Positions 8,313 through 16,293 of a DNA stretch of 64,000 bases are shown here, in pieces. The first letter of the stretch is position 1. Every line of letters starts with the position of its first letter. Source of the DNA: DATBLE01 sp963791425 (lineage in GTDB: Bacteria; Actinomycetota; Thermoleophilia; Gaiellales; Gaiellaceae); NCBI GenBank assembly GCA_963791425.1, contig CAWBSE010000004.1, positions 186,001 through 250,000 on the forward strand. The letters run 5' to 3'. The notes under the pieces are model-generated. The model did not search any database and was not told the origin of the DNA. It worked only from the letters and a program-made list of their open reading frames with translations. A program made the position numbers and the translations under genes.

Positions 8313-8437
8313 GGCCAAGACCTTGCGCTTCGCGGCGGGCGTTCGTTTGCCGCGCCCCGCCATGCCGGTCGCGGCGGCGTATTCATCCACCTGTGGGGCC
8401 CCATGTCGAGTCATCGGCGCACGGCGCTGAGCCGGCG

Positions 8438-9109
8438 CTAGCCCGCACGGCGCTCGAGCGTCCAGAAGCCGCCGACCTCGACCGGGTCGCCGACGCGCAT
8501 CTGCCCGGGCCGGATCACGTAGCAATCGAGCGCCGTCCGGCCGTCGAGCTCCCAGTAGATCTTCTGTAGCACCGTGATGTCCTGCTCGAGCGTGTCCGGG
8601 TCGAACGTCGTCATCACGCAGCGGCCGCGCACCTGGCGGACGCCGACGACCGCCTCGCCCAGGTGGATCTCGCGGCCGACCCAGTCGCGCTCGGTGAGCC
8701 CGGGCACGCCGGAGAGATAGACGTTCGCGCGGAAGCGGCGCCGGTCGACGCCGACCGCGGCGACGCCGCCGTCGGTTGCGAGCGAGATGGGGAGGACGTC
8801 GAACCGCTGCGGGCCGTCGCCGTCGTAGTAGACGAGCTCCGCGTCGGGCCCGGTCACGGCGCGCACGGCGTCGAGCGACGCCGGATCGTCCCAGCGGAGA
8901 CCGTCGATGGTCGGGATGCCGTCTGCGTCGAGCCCGCCCTGCAGGCTGAGCATCCCGGAGTGGGTTCGGGCGGTGAAGACGCGGCCCCCGGGCCGGACCG
9001 CATGCACGAGCCGGTCGCCGGCGATGCCCAGCGTGGTCAGCTCCGCCACCTCGAGCGACTCGCCGCGCAGCGACTTGACCGGGTACCGCCAGAGCTCGGA
9101 GATCTCCAT
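8438..9109 (-). CDS. MOSC domain-containing protein
   Basis: A 223-residue protein with an N-terminal MOSC beta-barrel (MEISELWRYPVKSLRGES, then GDR and FTARTH) followed by the MOSC core (RFRANVYL, WVGREI, RCVMTTFDPDT, GDPVEV). The conserved Cys in GRCVMTT matches the sulfur/molybdenum-carrying Cys of MOSC proteins such as YcbX and mARC. Members transfer sulfur to, or reduce N-hydroxylated substrates with, molybdenum cofactor; the role here is unspecified. The frame stays open far upstream, but ATG at 9109 is the family start. It is divergent from the next gene with only 42 bases between. Confidence 0.88.
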   Translation of the reverse strand: MEISELWRYPVKSLRGESLEVAELTTLGIAGDRLVHAVRPGGRVFTARTHSGMLSLQGGLDADGIPTIDGLRWDDPASLDAVRAVTGPDAELVYYDGDGPQRFDVLPISLATDGGVAAVGVDRRRFRANVYLSGVPGLTERDWVGREIHLGEAVVGVRQVRGRCVMTTFDPDTLEQDITVLQKIYWELDGRTALDCYVIRPGQMRVGDPVEVGGFWTLERRAG

Positions 9110-9151
9110 CGAAAGAAGGGAACGTCTGGTCCCCTCCGAAAAATCCACCAG

Positions 9152-11965
9152 ATGCGTATTCGCGCGCCCATCGCCGTTCTCGTCTGCCTGCTGGGCGTCG
9201 TTGCGCTGCCCGCGGTGAGCCGCGCGGCCACCCCGCCGAATCGCAACGACCCCTGCGCCGGTGGGACGCGCAACACGTGCGGGACGGCCGGGACGGGCTA
9301 CTACAAGACCGGCCGGTACGGCACCCGCTGGTACGGCAGCTTCACGGGCGCGATTCCGGGTGTTCCCGACACCTACTGCATCGATCTCCGCTTCTGGTAC
9401 CCGTCCGCGGCCTACCGCTACAGGGAGGACACGAGCGGCAAGCTCGTCAACCGCGAGGGCCAGGCGGTTCCCGTCGAGAGGATGCAACGCATCGCGTACG
9501 CCGCCTGGCGGTTCGGCCAGACCAACGACCCGAACCAGGCCGCGGCGGCGATGCTCTACATCCACACCCTGATGGGCGACGCCCGCCCGGGTGAGCTGGA
9601 CCCGGCCGACGTCAGCCCGGCGGTCGCGTCGATCTACGGCCGGATCGCAAGCGACTCGGCGCTCTTCCACGGCCCCTACCGGATCGATCTCGCCGCGTCG
9701 TCGAGCCTCACCGTCGGCAAGGCGGCGACCGTGACGGTCCGCGTCCTCTCCGCCGCGGGCAACGCACTGCCGGGCGTCGCGCTCATGGTCGACGCCGACG
9801 GCGGGTCGCGCCAGCTGCGCACCGGGACGGGCGGCTCGGCCACCGTCACCTTCACGCCCGCCTCGGTGTCTCCGCACCTGGTCGTGCAGGCCCTGGGCCT
9901 GCCCTCGACCCTGCCGCAGGTGTTCGCGCCCTCGACGCCCGCCGCTGCGCCGAACGGGCAGCGTCTGGTCGCCCCGAACACGCAGGACATCTCCGCGACC
10001 ATTCGCACGCCCGCGTCCAAGCGCCAGATCGGGATCACGAGCACCGCGTCGCCGACAGTGCTCACCGCAGGCGGGACCAGCACCGACCGAGTGACGCTCA
10101 CTGGCGCCGCCGCAAACTGGAAGACGACCGTGACCGCGAAGATCTACGGCCCGTTCACGGCGCTCGCACAGGCGCGCTGCGACGGGACGCCCGCCTGGCA
10201 GGGCTCGTTCAAGACCAACGGCGCCGGGGTCTACACGACGCCGCCGGCGAAGATAACGAAGGTCGGCTGGTACACGTACGTCGAGATCGTGCCCAGCGAC
10301 GCCGTGCACATCGGGGTCACGTCGGCGTGCGGCATCGTCTCCGAGAGCTTCAAGGTGCAGGCCGAGCCGAAGGTGACGACCACGGTCAGCGCGCAACGCG
10401 TCACGGCCGGCACGTCGATCTACGACCGGATCCACGTCGAGGGCCTGGCGGGCGCGCAGGTGACGGTCCTGGCAATGCTCTACGGGCCGTTCGCGGCCCA
10501 GGACAAGGCGAACTGCGACGGCGTGCCGGTCTGGAGCGGCCAGATCCCGGTCGCGGCCGACGGCGACTACCAGACCGCCTCGTTCGCGCCGACGCTGCCG
10601 GGCTACTACAGCTACCGCGAGCAGATCGTCGCCTCGGACTTCGTCAAGGAAGTCCTGACCACGTGCGGCGACGTCGCCGAGACGACACTCGTGGTCGTAC
10701 ACCCGCAGATCACGACCCAGGTCTCGACCCAGAAGGCGCTCGCCGGCTCGACTGTCTACGACACGGTCAAGGTGACCGGGCTCGGCGCGCTGCCGGTTTC
10801 GGTGCGCGTCGACCTGTTCGGGCCCTTCGCCGCCCTCGGTGACGTCAAGTGCACGGGCACCCCGTTCAAGACGCAGATGCTCACGATCACCGGCGACGGC
10901 ACGTACACGACCACGCCGGTCGCGCTGGCCAAGGCCGGGGTCTACACCTTCCGGGCGTCGATCGCCGCCGGGCCGCTGAACGACGCGTTCGTCAGCGACT
11001 GCGGCGAGAAGACCGAGACGGTCGTGATCACCGATCCGCCCCCGCCGCCTCCACCGCCGCCTCCGCCCCCGCCGAAGACGCCTCCGAAGCCGCCCAAGCC
11101 TCCTGCTCCGCCGAAGAAGCCGGTCTTCAAGCCGCCGATGCGCGTGACCACGGTCGCGTCGAACGAGGTCGTCCATGCGGGCTCGGCGATCTACGACCGG
11201 ATCCGAACGAAGGGTGTCCGCGGCGTCGTGAAGGTCGAGCTGTACGGGCCGTTCGCCTCGCGCGCAGGGATCCGCTGCACCGGGCGCGCGGTCTGGACCG
11301 GCCGTGTGACCGTGCGTGCCGACGGCGAGATCCGCTCACCGGTCGCCCACGTCCTCCGGCCCGGCTTCTACGTCTTCCGCGAGCGCGTCCTCACGTCCTC
11401 GGGTGCGACCCGGCTGGTGACCGCCTGTGCGATCCAAGCCGAGACCTCCCTGGTCGCTCCGAAGATCATCGCCGGCAAGGGTGACCAGGCCCGCTACACG
11501 CCGATGCGCGGCGTCGGTGCCGCCACGCCCGCCAGGGTGCGTCTGACGTCGCTCGGCATCGACGCGCCGATCGCTCCGGTCGGCATCGACACCCGTCTCG
11601 GCGCGCTCGGCGTACCGACAACGGTGCACCGCGCAGGCTGGTGGCGTGACGGCATCGCGGCCGGCTCCGACTCCGGCGCGATTCTGATCGCCGGTCACGT
11701 CGACAGCGCCGTCCAGGGCGCCGGCGTCTTCTACAAGCTCCACCTCGCCCGGGCGGGCGACCGCGTCGAACTGGTCACCGCTGCCGGGGGCCTCCGTGCC
11801 TACCGCGTCGTCTCGGTCCGGAGCTACCCGAAGGCTGCGCTGCCGACGGGCGTCTGGTCACGCAAGGGGCGCGCCCGCCTCGTGCTGGTCACCTGCGGCG
11901 GCCCGTTCGACCAGAAGACCGGCCACTACCGCGACAACGTCGTAGTCACGGCCGTCCCGGCCTAG
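9152..11965 (+). CDS. Secreted repeat protein with C-terminal sortase domain
   Basis: A 937-residue exported protein. Order: signal peptide (1-26), a Cys-containing domain (about 45-165, YCIDLRFWYPS and AAWRFGQTNDPNQ) resembling thioester/TQXA adhesin domains, an Ig-like domain (about 175-260), three repeats of about 113 residues (291-402, 403-516, 517-628), a Pro/Lys-rich linker (629-661), a fourth repeat (662-772), and a class F-like sortase domain (790-937). Each repeat has a YGPF or FGPF core and two Cys. Sortase residues are present: H849 (GHVDS), C915 (VTCGG) and R927 (HYRDNV). There is no LPxTG signal or C-terminal membrane anchor. The repeats suggest an adhesin or wall-spanning stalk; the fusion to a sortase is unusual. 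Function is inference. Confidence 0.85.
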   Translation: MRIRAPIAVLVCLLGVVALPAVSRAATPPNRNDPCAGGTRNTCGTAGTGYYKTGRYGTRWYGSFTGAIPGVPDTYCIDLRFWYPSAAYRYREDTSGKLVNREGQAVPVERMQRIAYAAWRFGQTNDPNQAAAAMLYIHTLMGDARPGELDPADVSPAVASIYGRIASDSALFHGPYRIDLAASSSLTVGKAATVTVRVLSAAGNALPGVALMVDADGGSRQLRTGTGGSATVTFTPASVSPHLVVQALGLPSTLPQVFAPSTPAAAPNGQRLVAPNTQDISATIRTPASKRQIGITSTASPTVLTAGGTSTDRVTLTGAAANWKTTVTAKIYGPFTALAQARCDGTPAWQGSFKTNGAGVYTTPPAKITKVGWYTYVEIVPSDAVHIGVTSACGIVSESFKVQAEPKVTTTVSAQRVTAGTSIYDRIHVEGLAGAQVTVLAMLYGPFAAQDKANCDGVPVWSGQIPVAADGDYQTASFAPTLPGYYSYREQIVASDFVKEVLTTCGDVAETTLVVVHPQITTQVSTQKALAGSTVYDTVKVTGLGALPVSVRVDLFGPFAALGDVKCTGTPFKTQMLTITGDGTYTTTPVALAKAGVYTFRASIAAGPLNDAFVSDCGEKTETVVITDPPPPPPPPPPPPPKTPPKPPKPPAPPKKPVFKPPMRVTTVASNEVVHAGSAIYDRIRTKGVRGVVKVELYGPFASRAGIRCTGRAVWTGRVTVRADGEIRSPVAHVLRPGFYVFRERVLTSSGATRLVTACAIQAETSLVAPKIIAGKGDQARYTPMRGVGAATPARVRLTSLGIDAPIAPVGIDTRLGALGVPTTVHRAGWWRDGIAAGSDSGAILIAGHVDSAVQGAGVFYKLHLARAGDRVELVTAAGGLRAYRVVSVRSYPKAALPTGVWSRKGRARLVLVTCGGPFDQKTGHYRDNVVVTAVPA

Positions 11966-11969
11966 AGCA

Positions 11970-12041
11970 CGGCCCCGGGAGGAATCGAACCTCCGCACGC
12001 AGCTTCGAAGGCTGCCGCTCTGTCCGCTGAGCTACGGGGCC
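11970..12041 (-). tRNA. tRNA-Arg (anticodon TCG)
   Basis: Minus-strand cloverleaf with acceptor GGCCCCG/CGGGGCC, anticodon stem GCAGC/GCTGC with loop CTTCGAA, and T-arm GGAGG-TTCGATT-CCTCC. It lies 4 bases from the stop of the convergent sortase-repeat gene. Confidence 0.94.
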
Positions 12042-12054
12042 CTCACGGGGAAAG

Positions 12055-12128
12055 GGTGACCGACGGGACTTGAACCCGCAACCACCGGGACCACAACCCG
12101 GGGCTCTACCAATTGAGCTACGGCCACC
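12055..12128 (-). tRNA. tRNA-His (anticodon GTG)
   Basis: Minus-strand cloverleaf with acceptor GTGGCCG/CGGTCAC (one G-T pair), anticodon stem CCGGG/CCCGG with loop TTGTGGT, and T-arm GCGGG-TTCAAGT-CCCGT. The extra G at position -1 (base 12128) pairing with C73 is encoded, the identity feature of tRNA-His. Only 13 bases separate it from tRNA-Arg, so both are probably one transcript. Confidence 0.95.
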
Positions 12129-12215
12129 GCGTGGCGACAGTCTAGCCGTGGTTCGGCCGGGGGCGGCCCATCGTCTCTGTAACCGGTAAAACCGTTTTGC
12201 TAGTGTCGGGGATCG

Positions 12216-12884
12216 ATGCGCCGGGCCGCTGCGATCACCGCCGTCCTCCTGCTGACCACAGCCGCGCCCGCTCTCGGCGCCGGAAAGCCCCTCGGCGCGG
12301 CCGACCGGGCGGCGATCGACAGGACGCTCGACGTCTTCGTCCCGGCCGCGATCGCGCGCGAGCACCCGGCGCGCGGGTGGCCGCTCGTCACCGCGGCGAT
12401 GCGGCAGGGCACCGACCGGGCAATGTGGGCGGGCGGCACCCTCCCGGTGCCACCGTTCCCGGTGATCGGCGCGAGCTTCCACGGCTGGACGATCGACCGC
12501 GTAGGACCCGGCCGGGCGGACATCGTCCTGCTCGTCCATCTGAAGAAGGGCGCCGCGCTGGGCGCGGTCTCGTTCAACGTCGCCATGCGCAAGATCCGCG
12601 GCCGCTGGCTGGTCGACTCGGCCGTTCCCGCAGCCACGTTCGCTGCGCCCGGCTCGACCTCCGCCGTTCTCGCGCAGCCGGACTTCGCGCCGCAGCCGGG
12701 TCAGGCGTTCTCGAAGACCGGGCGGATCTCCGACAACTGGATTCTGATCATCCCCGCGACCCTCCTGGGGCTGATCGTGCTCACGCCGATCGTCGTGATC
12801 GCCGTCCACCGCGTGCGCGACCGCGGCCACCGCCGGCAAGACGCATCGGAGATGTTTAGGAATCGCTTCGAACGGCGAACCTAG
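12216..12884 (+). CDS. Hypothetical exported protein with C-terminal membrane anchor
   Basis: A 222-residue protein. It begins with a signal peptide (MRRAAAITAVLLLTTAAPALGA), has an extracytoplasmic domain of about 145 residues with no recognised family, then one transmembrane helix (WILIIPATLLGLIVLTPIVVIAV) and a short basic cytoplasmic tail. The topology is that of a type I membrane protein. A TAGTGT hexamer 9 bases before ATG is a likely -10 element. Neighbouring genes give no hint of function. Confidence 0.7.
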   Translation: MRRAAAITAVLLLTTAAPALGAGKPLGAADRAAIDRTLDVFVPAAIAREHPARGWPLVTAAMRQGTDRAMWAGGTLPVPPFPVIGASFHGWTIDRVGPGRADIVLLVHLKKGAALGAVSFNVAMRKIRGRWLVDSAVPAATFAAPGSTSAVLAQPDFAPQPGQAFSKTGRISDNWILIIPATLLGLIVLTPIVVIAVHRVRDRGHRRQDASEMFRNRFERRT

Positions 12885-13000
12885 CTCCGAGCGAAGGGGT
12901 GGCGCCTCACCCTCCCTCTCCCGGGATCACGGCGTTCGATCTTTTGGGGGAATCATCGAGCGCCGGGCGTCCAGCGCCACCCCTCGCTCCCTCCCTCGAC

Positions 13001-13144
13001 CTACCAGAGCGGATAGACGCTCGGGTCGTCGTCCTCGTCTTCGTCGTCGCCCTCAGTGCCGTCCTCGGGCTCGTCGGGCTTCGGCGGATCGTCCTTGTCG
13101 TCGCCGCCTCCGAAGAGGCGCTTCATCCGGTCAGCCAGCGACAC
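13001..13144 (-). CDS. Very small acidic protein
   Basis: A 47-residue frame starting at GTG 13144 (or 40 residues from an internal ATG, MKRLFGGG). It has a short basic start and a tail in which most residues are Asp, Glu, Pro or Gly (GDDKDDPPKPDEPEDG and EGDDEDEDDDP). The start overlaps the end of the SGNH-like gene by 14 bases, a layout typical of translational coupling, and it would be the last gene of the carbamoyltransferase operon. No family is recognised. Confidence 0.5.
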   Translation of the reverse strand: MSLADRMKRLFGGGDDKDDPPKPDEPEDGTEGDDEDEDDDPSVYPLW

Positions 13145-14216
13145 GGGTCACCGCCTCCGCAAGGAACGCCGCGGCCGTGTCGTAGCCGTGATCGGTCATG
13201 TGGATGCGGTCGATGAAGCACCAGCCGGCGTACTCGGCCGTGGAGAGGTCGGTGAACGGCACGCCCAGCTCGGCGCAGCCGGCCGCCAGGCGCTCCGCAT
13301 ACGGGTCCCAGTGCGTCTCGAACAGTTCGGAGAGGATGCGCCACCGGCTCGCGCCCGCCTGCATCACGTCCAGCGACTCGAACAGCGTGCGCTCCTCCTC
13401 GGTCAGCACCTTGCCCGTTCGCGGGGCGACCGGCTGGAGGGCGAAGACCACTTGCGCCACGTCGGGGACGAGCCGCCGCAGGGCGCGGAGGTCCCGGAGC
13501 TGCACGCGTGAGGCGACCTCGACGACGGCCTCCGGGTCGACCGTCTTGACCGGACGTGTCTTCGGCGGCCGTCCGGCGGCGGGTTTCGCCGCCTGCTTCC
13601 GCGCCGGCCGGAGGCGGCGCCACAGCTCACTGCGGAGCTCGGCGGCGGAGAAGTCCTCGAGCGTCCGGCCCTGCTTGACCAGGCGCTCGAGCTCGTCGAC
13701 CGGCATCGCGGACAGGCGGCGCAGCGGCCGGTCGAGGTACGTCGGTCCGTAGAGCGGGTCGAGCGGCTCGGCGCGCCCGATCGCGAAGTTGTTCAGGCCG
13801 CTGCAGACGACGAAGGTCGTCTCGCGCTCCACGAACGGGAGCGCCGACACGAGCTCCTGCGTCGACGTGGCCTTGCGCAGCCCGAGGTTCACGTAGGGCC
13901 GCCCTGTCAGCCGCCACAGGGCCGAGGGGAGGGTGCCGCCGTCGTCGGCGGCCCCGACGCCGAAGACGAACGACCCGCCGAGGACGAACCCCGCATCGCC
14001 TGCCGCGTCGTCGCTGCGGGCGACCCCGTCGCCGTTTCTGGACACCCGGAGTCCGCGGCTGTCGGTGGTGACCACAGGGGTCGACACGTCCGGCCGCGAC
14101 GTGATCGTCATGAACGGCCACAGCACCATCTCGTCCGAGAGGTCGCTGTACTCCCGCGTGATCGGAGCGACCTCCTTGCGCCGTCTACGGGCGTCCGATT
14201 GCGACGCGTCAGCCAC
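13131..14216 (-). CDS. SGNH/GDSL-like hydrolase family protein
   Basis: A 361-residue protein with an SGNH-hydrolase-like pattern: a nucleophile-type block FVLGGSFVFGVGA near residue 78, a GLNNF block near residue 140 in the place of the family Asn motif, and a C-terminal DRIHMTDHGYD block carrying the Asp-x-x-His pair. An insertion of about 60 residues rich in Ala, Lys and Arg sits in the middle. Such proteins are often found beside NodU-type carbamoyltransferases, as here, which suggests joint modification or hydrolysis of a sugar or secondary-metabolite substrate. The hydrolase activity is inferred from motifs. Confidence 0.6.
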   Translation of the reverse strand: MADASQSDARRRRKEVAPITREYSDLSDEMVLWPFMTITSRPDVSTPVVTTDSRGLRVSRNGDGVARSDDAAGDAGFVLGGSFVFGVGAADDGGTLPSALWRLTGRPYVNLGLRKATSTQELVSALPFVERETTFVVCSGLNNFAIGRAEPLDPLYGPTYLDRPLRRLSAMPVDELERLVKQGRTLEDFSAAELRSELWRRLRPARKQAAKPAAGRPPKTRPVKTVDPEAVVEVASRVQLRDLRALRRLVPDVAQVVFALQPVAPRTGKVLTEEERTLFESLDVMQAGASRWRILSELFETHWDPYAERLAAGCAELGVPFTDLSTAEYAGWCFIDRIHMTDHGYDTAAAFLAEAVTRVAG

Positions 14217-14225
14217 GCGGCGAGT

Positions 14226-15998
14226 CTAGTCCGTGGTCTTCGTGACGGCGAAATCGCCGAGCACGAGCAGGTCGAGCCCGCTCCGCTCGAACGTCGAGAG
14301 CGCGTTCTCCGGCGTCGTCACGATCGGCTCGCCGCGAAGGTTGAACGACGTGTTCAGCAGGACCGGCGTCCCGGTCGCGTCGCCCCAGGCGCGCAGCAGG
14401 CGGGAGAAGCGCGGGTTCCACTCCTCGCGGACGGTCTGGAGGCGGGCGGTGCCGAAGTGGCTGACGGCCGGCAGCGCCGCGGCGGCGTCCGGCGTCAGGT
14501 TCGTGATCAGGAGCATGAAGCGGGAGGCGAGCTGTCCGGCGTGCGGTGCCCGGACGAGCGCGTCCGCTGCGTCCTCCGTGGTCACCGGCGCGAACGGCCG
14601 GAAGGGCTCGCGGAACTTGATCTTCTCGTTGATCCGCTCCTTCATCTCCGTGCTGCGGGGGTCGGCGATGATGCTGCGGTTGCCGAGCGCGCGCGGGCCG
14701 AGCTCGAAGCGGCCCTGGAACCAGCCGACGACCTCGCCGCGGCCGAGCGCCTGGACGGCCGCGTCGAGCACCGCGGCCTCGTCGTCGAGCCGCCGGTACG
14801 CGATGCCCGGGCGGTCGCGCAGCGCCGCTTCTATCGCCTCGGAGCCGTACTCGGAGCCCCAGTAGGCGTGCTCCAGCTCCACCCGCGCCGGGTTGCCGAG
14901 CGTGACGTGCTCGACGTACAGCGCAGCGCCCACCGCACCGCCCGAGTCGCCGGGGGCGGGGGGGATGAACATCCGCTCGACCGGGGTCTCGTCGAGGATC
15001 CTGCGGTTCGCCATGACGTTGAGCGCGACGCCGCCGGCGAAGCAGAGGTTCGGAGAGCCGGTGCGGCGCTGCGCCTCCCGCGCGAGGCCGACGACCGCCA
15101 TCTCGACGATCCGCTGGACGCTGGCGGCGATGTCGGCGTAGCGCCTGCTGCGCTCCAGGTCGGCGGGATCGGCGTCGGTGTCCTCGGTCGTCCAGAAGCG
15201 CTCGTCCTTCTTCCGCGGCTCCACTCCGAGCAGCTCGAGCAGCTTCGGCGAGTACGCCCGCCTGGCCGAGTGGTGGAACGAGAAGTACGACATGTCGAGC
15301 CAGAAGCTCCCGTCGTCGTACAGGTGCAGGATCTGCTCGAGCTGGGGGAGGTAGCTCGGCTCCCCGTACGGCGCCATCCCCATCACCTTGTACTCGCCCT
15401 CGTTCACCTCGAACCCGAGCAGGTCGGTGAACGCCGAGTAGAAGAGCCCGAGGGAGTGGGGGAAGTCGACCGCCGACTCGATCGCGAGCGTGTGCTTGCC
15501 GTCGACGGTGCTCGCCCGCCCGATCGTCGCCGTCGACCACTCGCCGACGCCGTCGATCGTCATCACCGCTGCCGCGTCGAACGGCGACGGGAAGAACGCG
15601 CTGGCCGCGTGCGAGAGGTGGTGGTCGACGAAGTGGACACGGTCCTTCGGCACGCCGGCCAGCTCGCTCAGCTTGCCCTGGATGCCGTGGCGCTCGGTGG
15701 TCCAGGCGCGCATCGAGCCGACGAACGCGTCCTCGGCCGGCTTGCCCATCGCGGCGGCGGTCGTCAGCACGCGCCGGAACTTGACCTTCGGGATCTCGTA
15801 GAAGGCGACGTGGTCGATCGGGCGGCCGCTCTCGCGCGCGTGCTCGAGGCAGAACTCGATCGCCAGCCGGGGGAACGACGCGTCGTGCTTCTTCCGCGAG
15901 AAGCGCTCCTCCTCGGCCGCGCACACGAGCGCGCCGTCGTCCACCAGGGCGGCGGCGGCGTCGTGGAAGTAGCAGGAGACGCCGAGGATGCGGGCCAC
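14226..15998 (-). CDS. Carbamoyltransferase (NodU/CmcH family)
   Basis: A 590-residue enzyme transferring a carbamoyl group from carbamoyl phosphate to a hydroxyl of a sugar or natural product. N-terminal Kae1-like domain: ILGVSCYFHDAAAALVDDG, EEERFSRKKHD, FVDHHLSHAASAF (the metal-binding HHxxH) and MTIDGVGEW. C-terminal domain: FAGGVALN, WFQGRFELGPRALGNRSI (ATP site), FREPFRPFAP and LNTSFN. All key residues are intact. GTG start, with a 42-residue gene ending just upstream and the SGNH-like gene 9 bases downstream, forming one operon. Confidence 0.92.
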   Translation of the reverse strand: MARILGVSCYFHDAAAALVDDGALVCAAEEERFSRKKHDASFPRLAIEFCLEHARESGRPIDHVAFYEIPKVKFRRVLTTAAAMGKPAEDAFVGSMRAWTTERHGIQGKLSELAGVPKDRVHFVDHHLSHAASAFFPSPFDAAAVMTIDGVGEWSTATIGRASTVDGKHTLAIESAVDFPHSLGLFYSAFTDLLGFEVNEGEYKVMGMAPYGEPSYLPQLEQILHLYDDGSFWLDMSYFSFHHSARRAYSPKLLELLGVEPRKKDERFWTTEDTDADPADLERSRRYADIAASVQRIVEMAVVGLAREAQRRTGSPNLCFAGGVALNVMANRRILDETPVERMFIPPAPGDSGGAVGAALYVEHVTLGNPARVELEHAYWGSEYGSEAIEAALRDRPGIAYRRLDDEAAVLDAAVQALGRGEVVGWFQGRFELGPRALGNRSIIADPRSTEMKERINEKIKFREPFRPFAPVTTEDAADALVRAPHAGQLASRFMLLITNLTPDAAAALPAVSHFGTARLQTVREEWNPRFSRLLRAWGDATGTPVLLNTSFNLRGEPIVTTPENALSTFERSGLDLLVLGDFAVTKTTD

Positions 15999-15999
15999 G

Positions 16000-16128
16000 T
16001 TACGGCCGCGCGACGGTGCGGTAGTTCGACGTCGCCGGCCGCTTCAGCCGGAGCGGGTCGCGCCGGCGAACGAGCACGCCGTACGGCCTGACGCCGAGGA
16101 GAAACACCAGCCTGAGGGCCCGGTCCAT
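16000..16128 (-). CDS. Very small basic protein preceding the carbamoyltransferase
   Basis: A 42-residue frame beginning MDRALRLVFLLGVRPYG, with a short hydrophobic start and an Arg-rich remainder (RRRDPLRLKRPATSNYRTV). ATG is preceded on the minus strand by TAGACT 8 bases upstream, and the TAA stop ends one base before the carbamoyltransferase start, so it would be the first gene of that operon. Carbamoyltransferase loci often carry a tiny open frame at this position; I do not recognise this one as a named family. Confidence 0.5.
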   Translation of the reverse strand: MDRALRLVFLLGVRPYGVLVRRRDPLRLKRPATSNYRTVARP

Positions 16129-16176
16129 CGCGGGTGAGTCTAGCCCGCGAGTCTCCGGTCTATCCTTCGGGAGTCA

Positions 16177-16260
16177 GCGGGCGTGGCGGAATTGGCAAAC
16201 GCACCGGTTTTAGGGGCCGGCGCTCGAGAGAGCTTGAGGGTTCGAGTCCCTCCGCCCGCA
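16177..16260 (+). tRNA. tRNA-Leu (anticodon TAG)
   Basis: Class II tRNA of 84 bases with acceptor GCGGGCG/CGCCCGC, anticodon stem CCGGT/GCCGG with loop TTTAGGG, a long variable arm (CGCTCGAGAGAGCTTGA region) and T-arm GGGTTCGAGTCCC. Discriminator A, no encoded CCA. Confidence 0.95.
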
Positions 16261-16293
16261 TTTCGTCCACTCGCAGCCTCGTAGACTCGCCAA

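Noticed and set aside
8438..11176. A 912-codon open frame on the minus strand
   Set aside because: Only its last 223 codons are a gene (MOSC). The rest lies opposite the sortase-repeat gene and has the Arg/Gly-rich composition of an antisense frame in GC-rich DNA.
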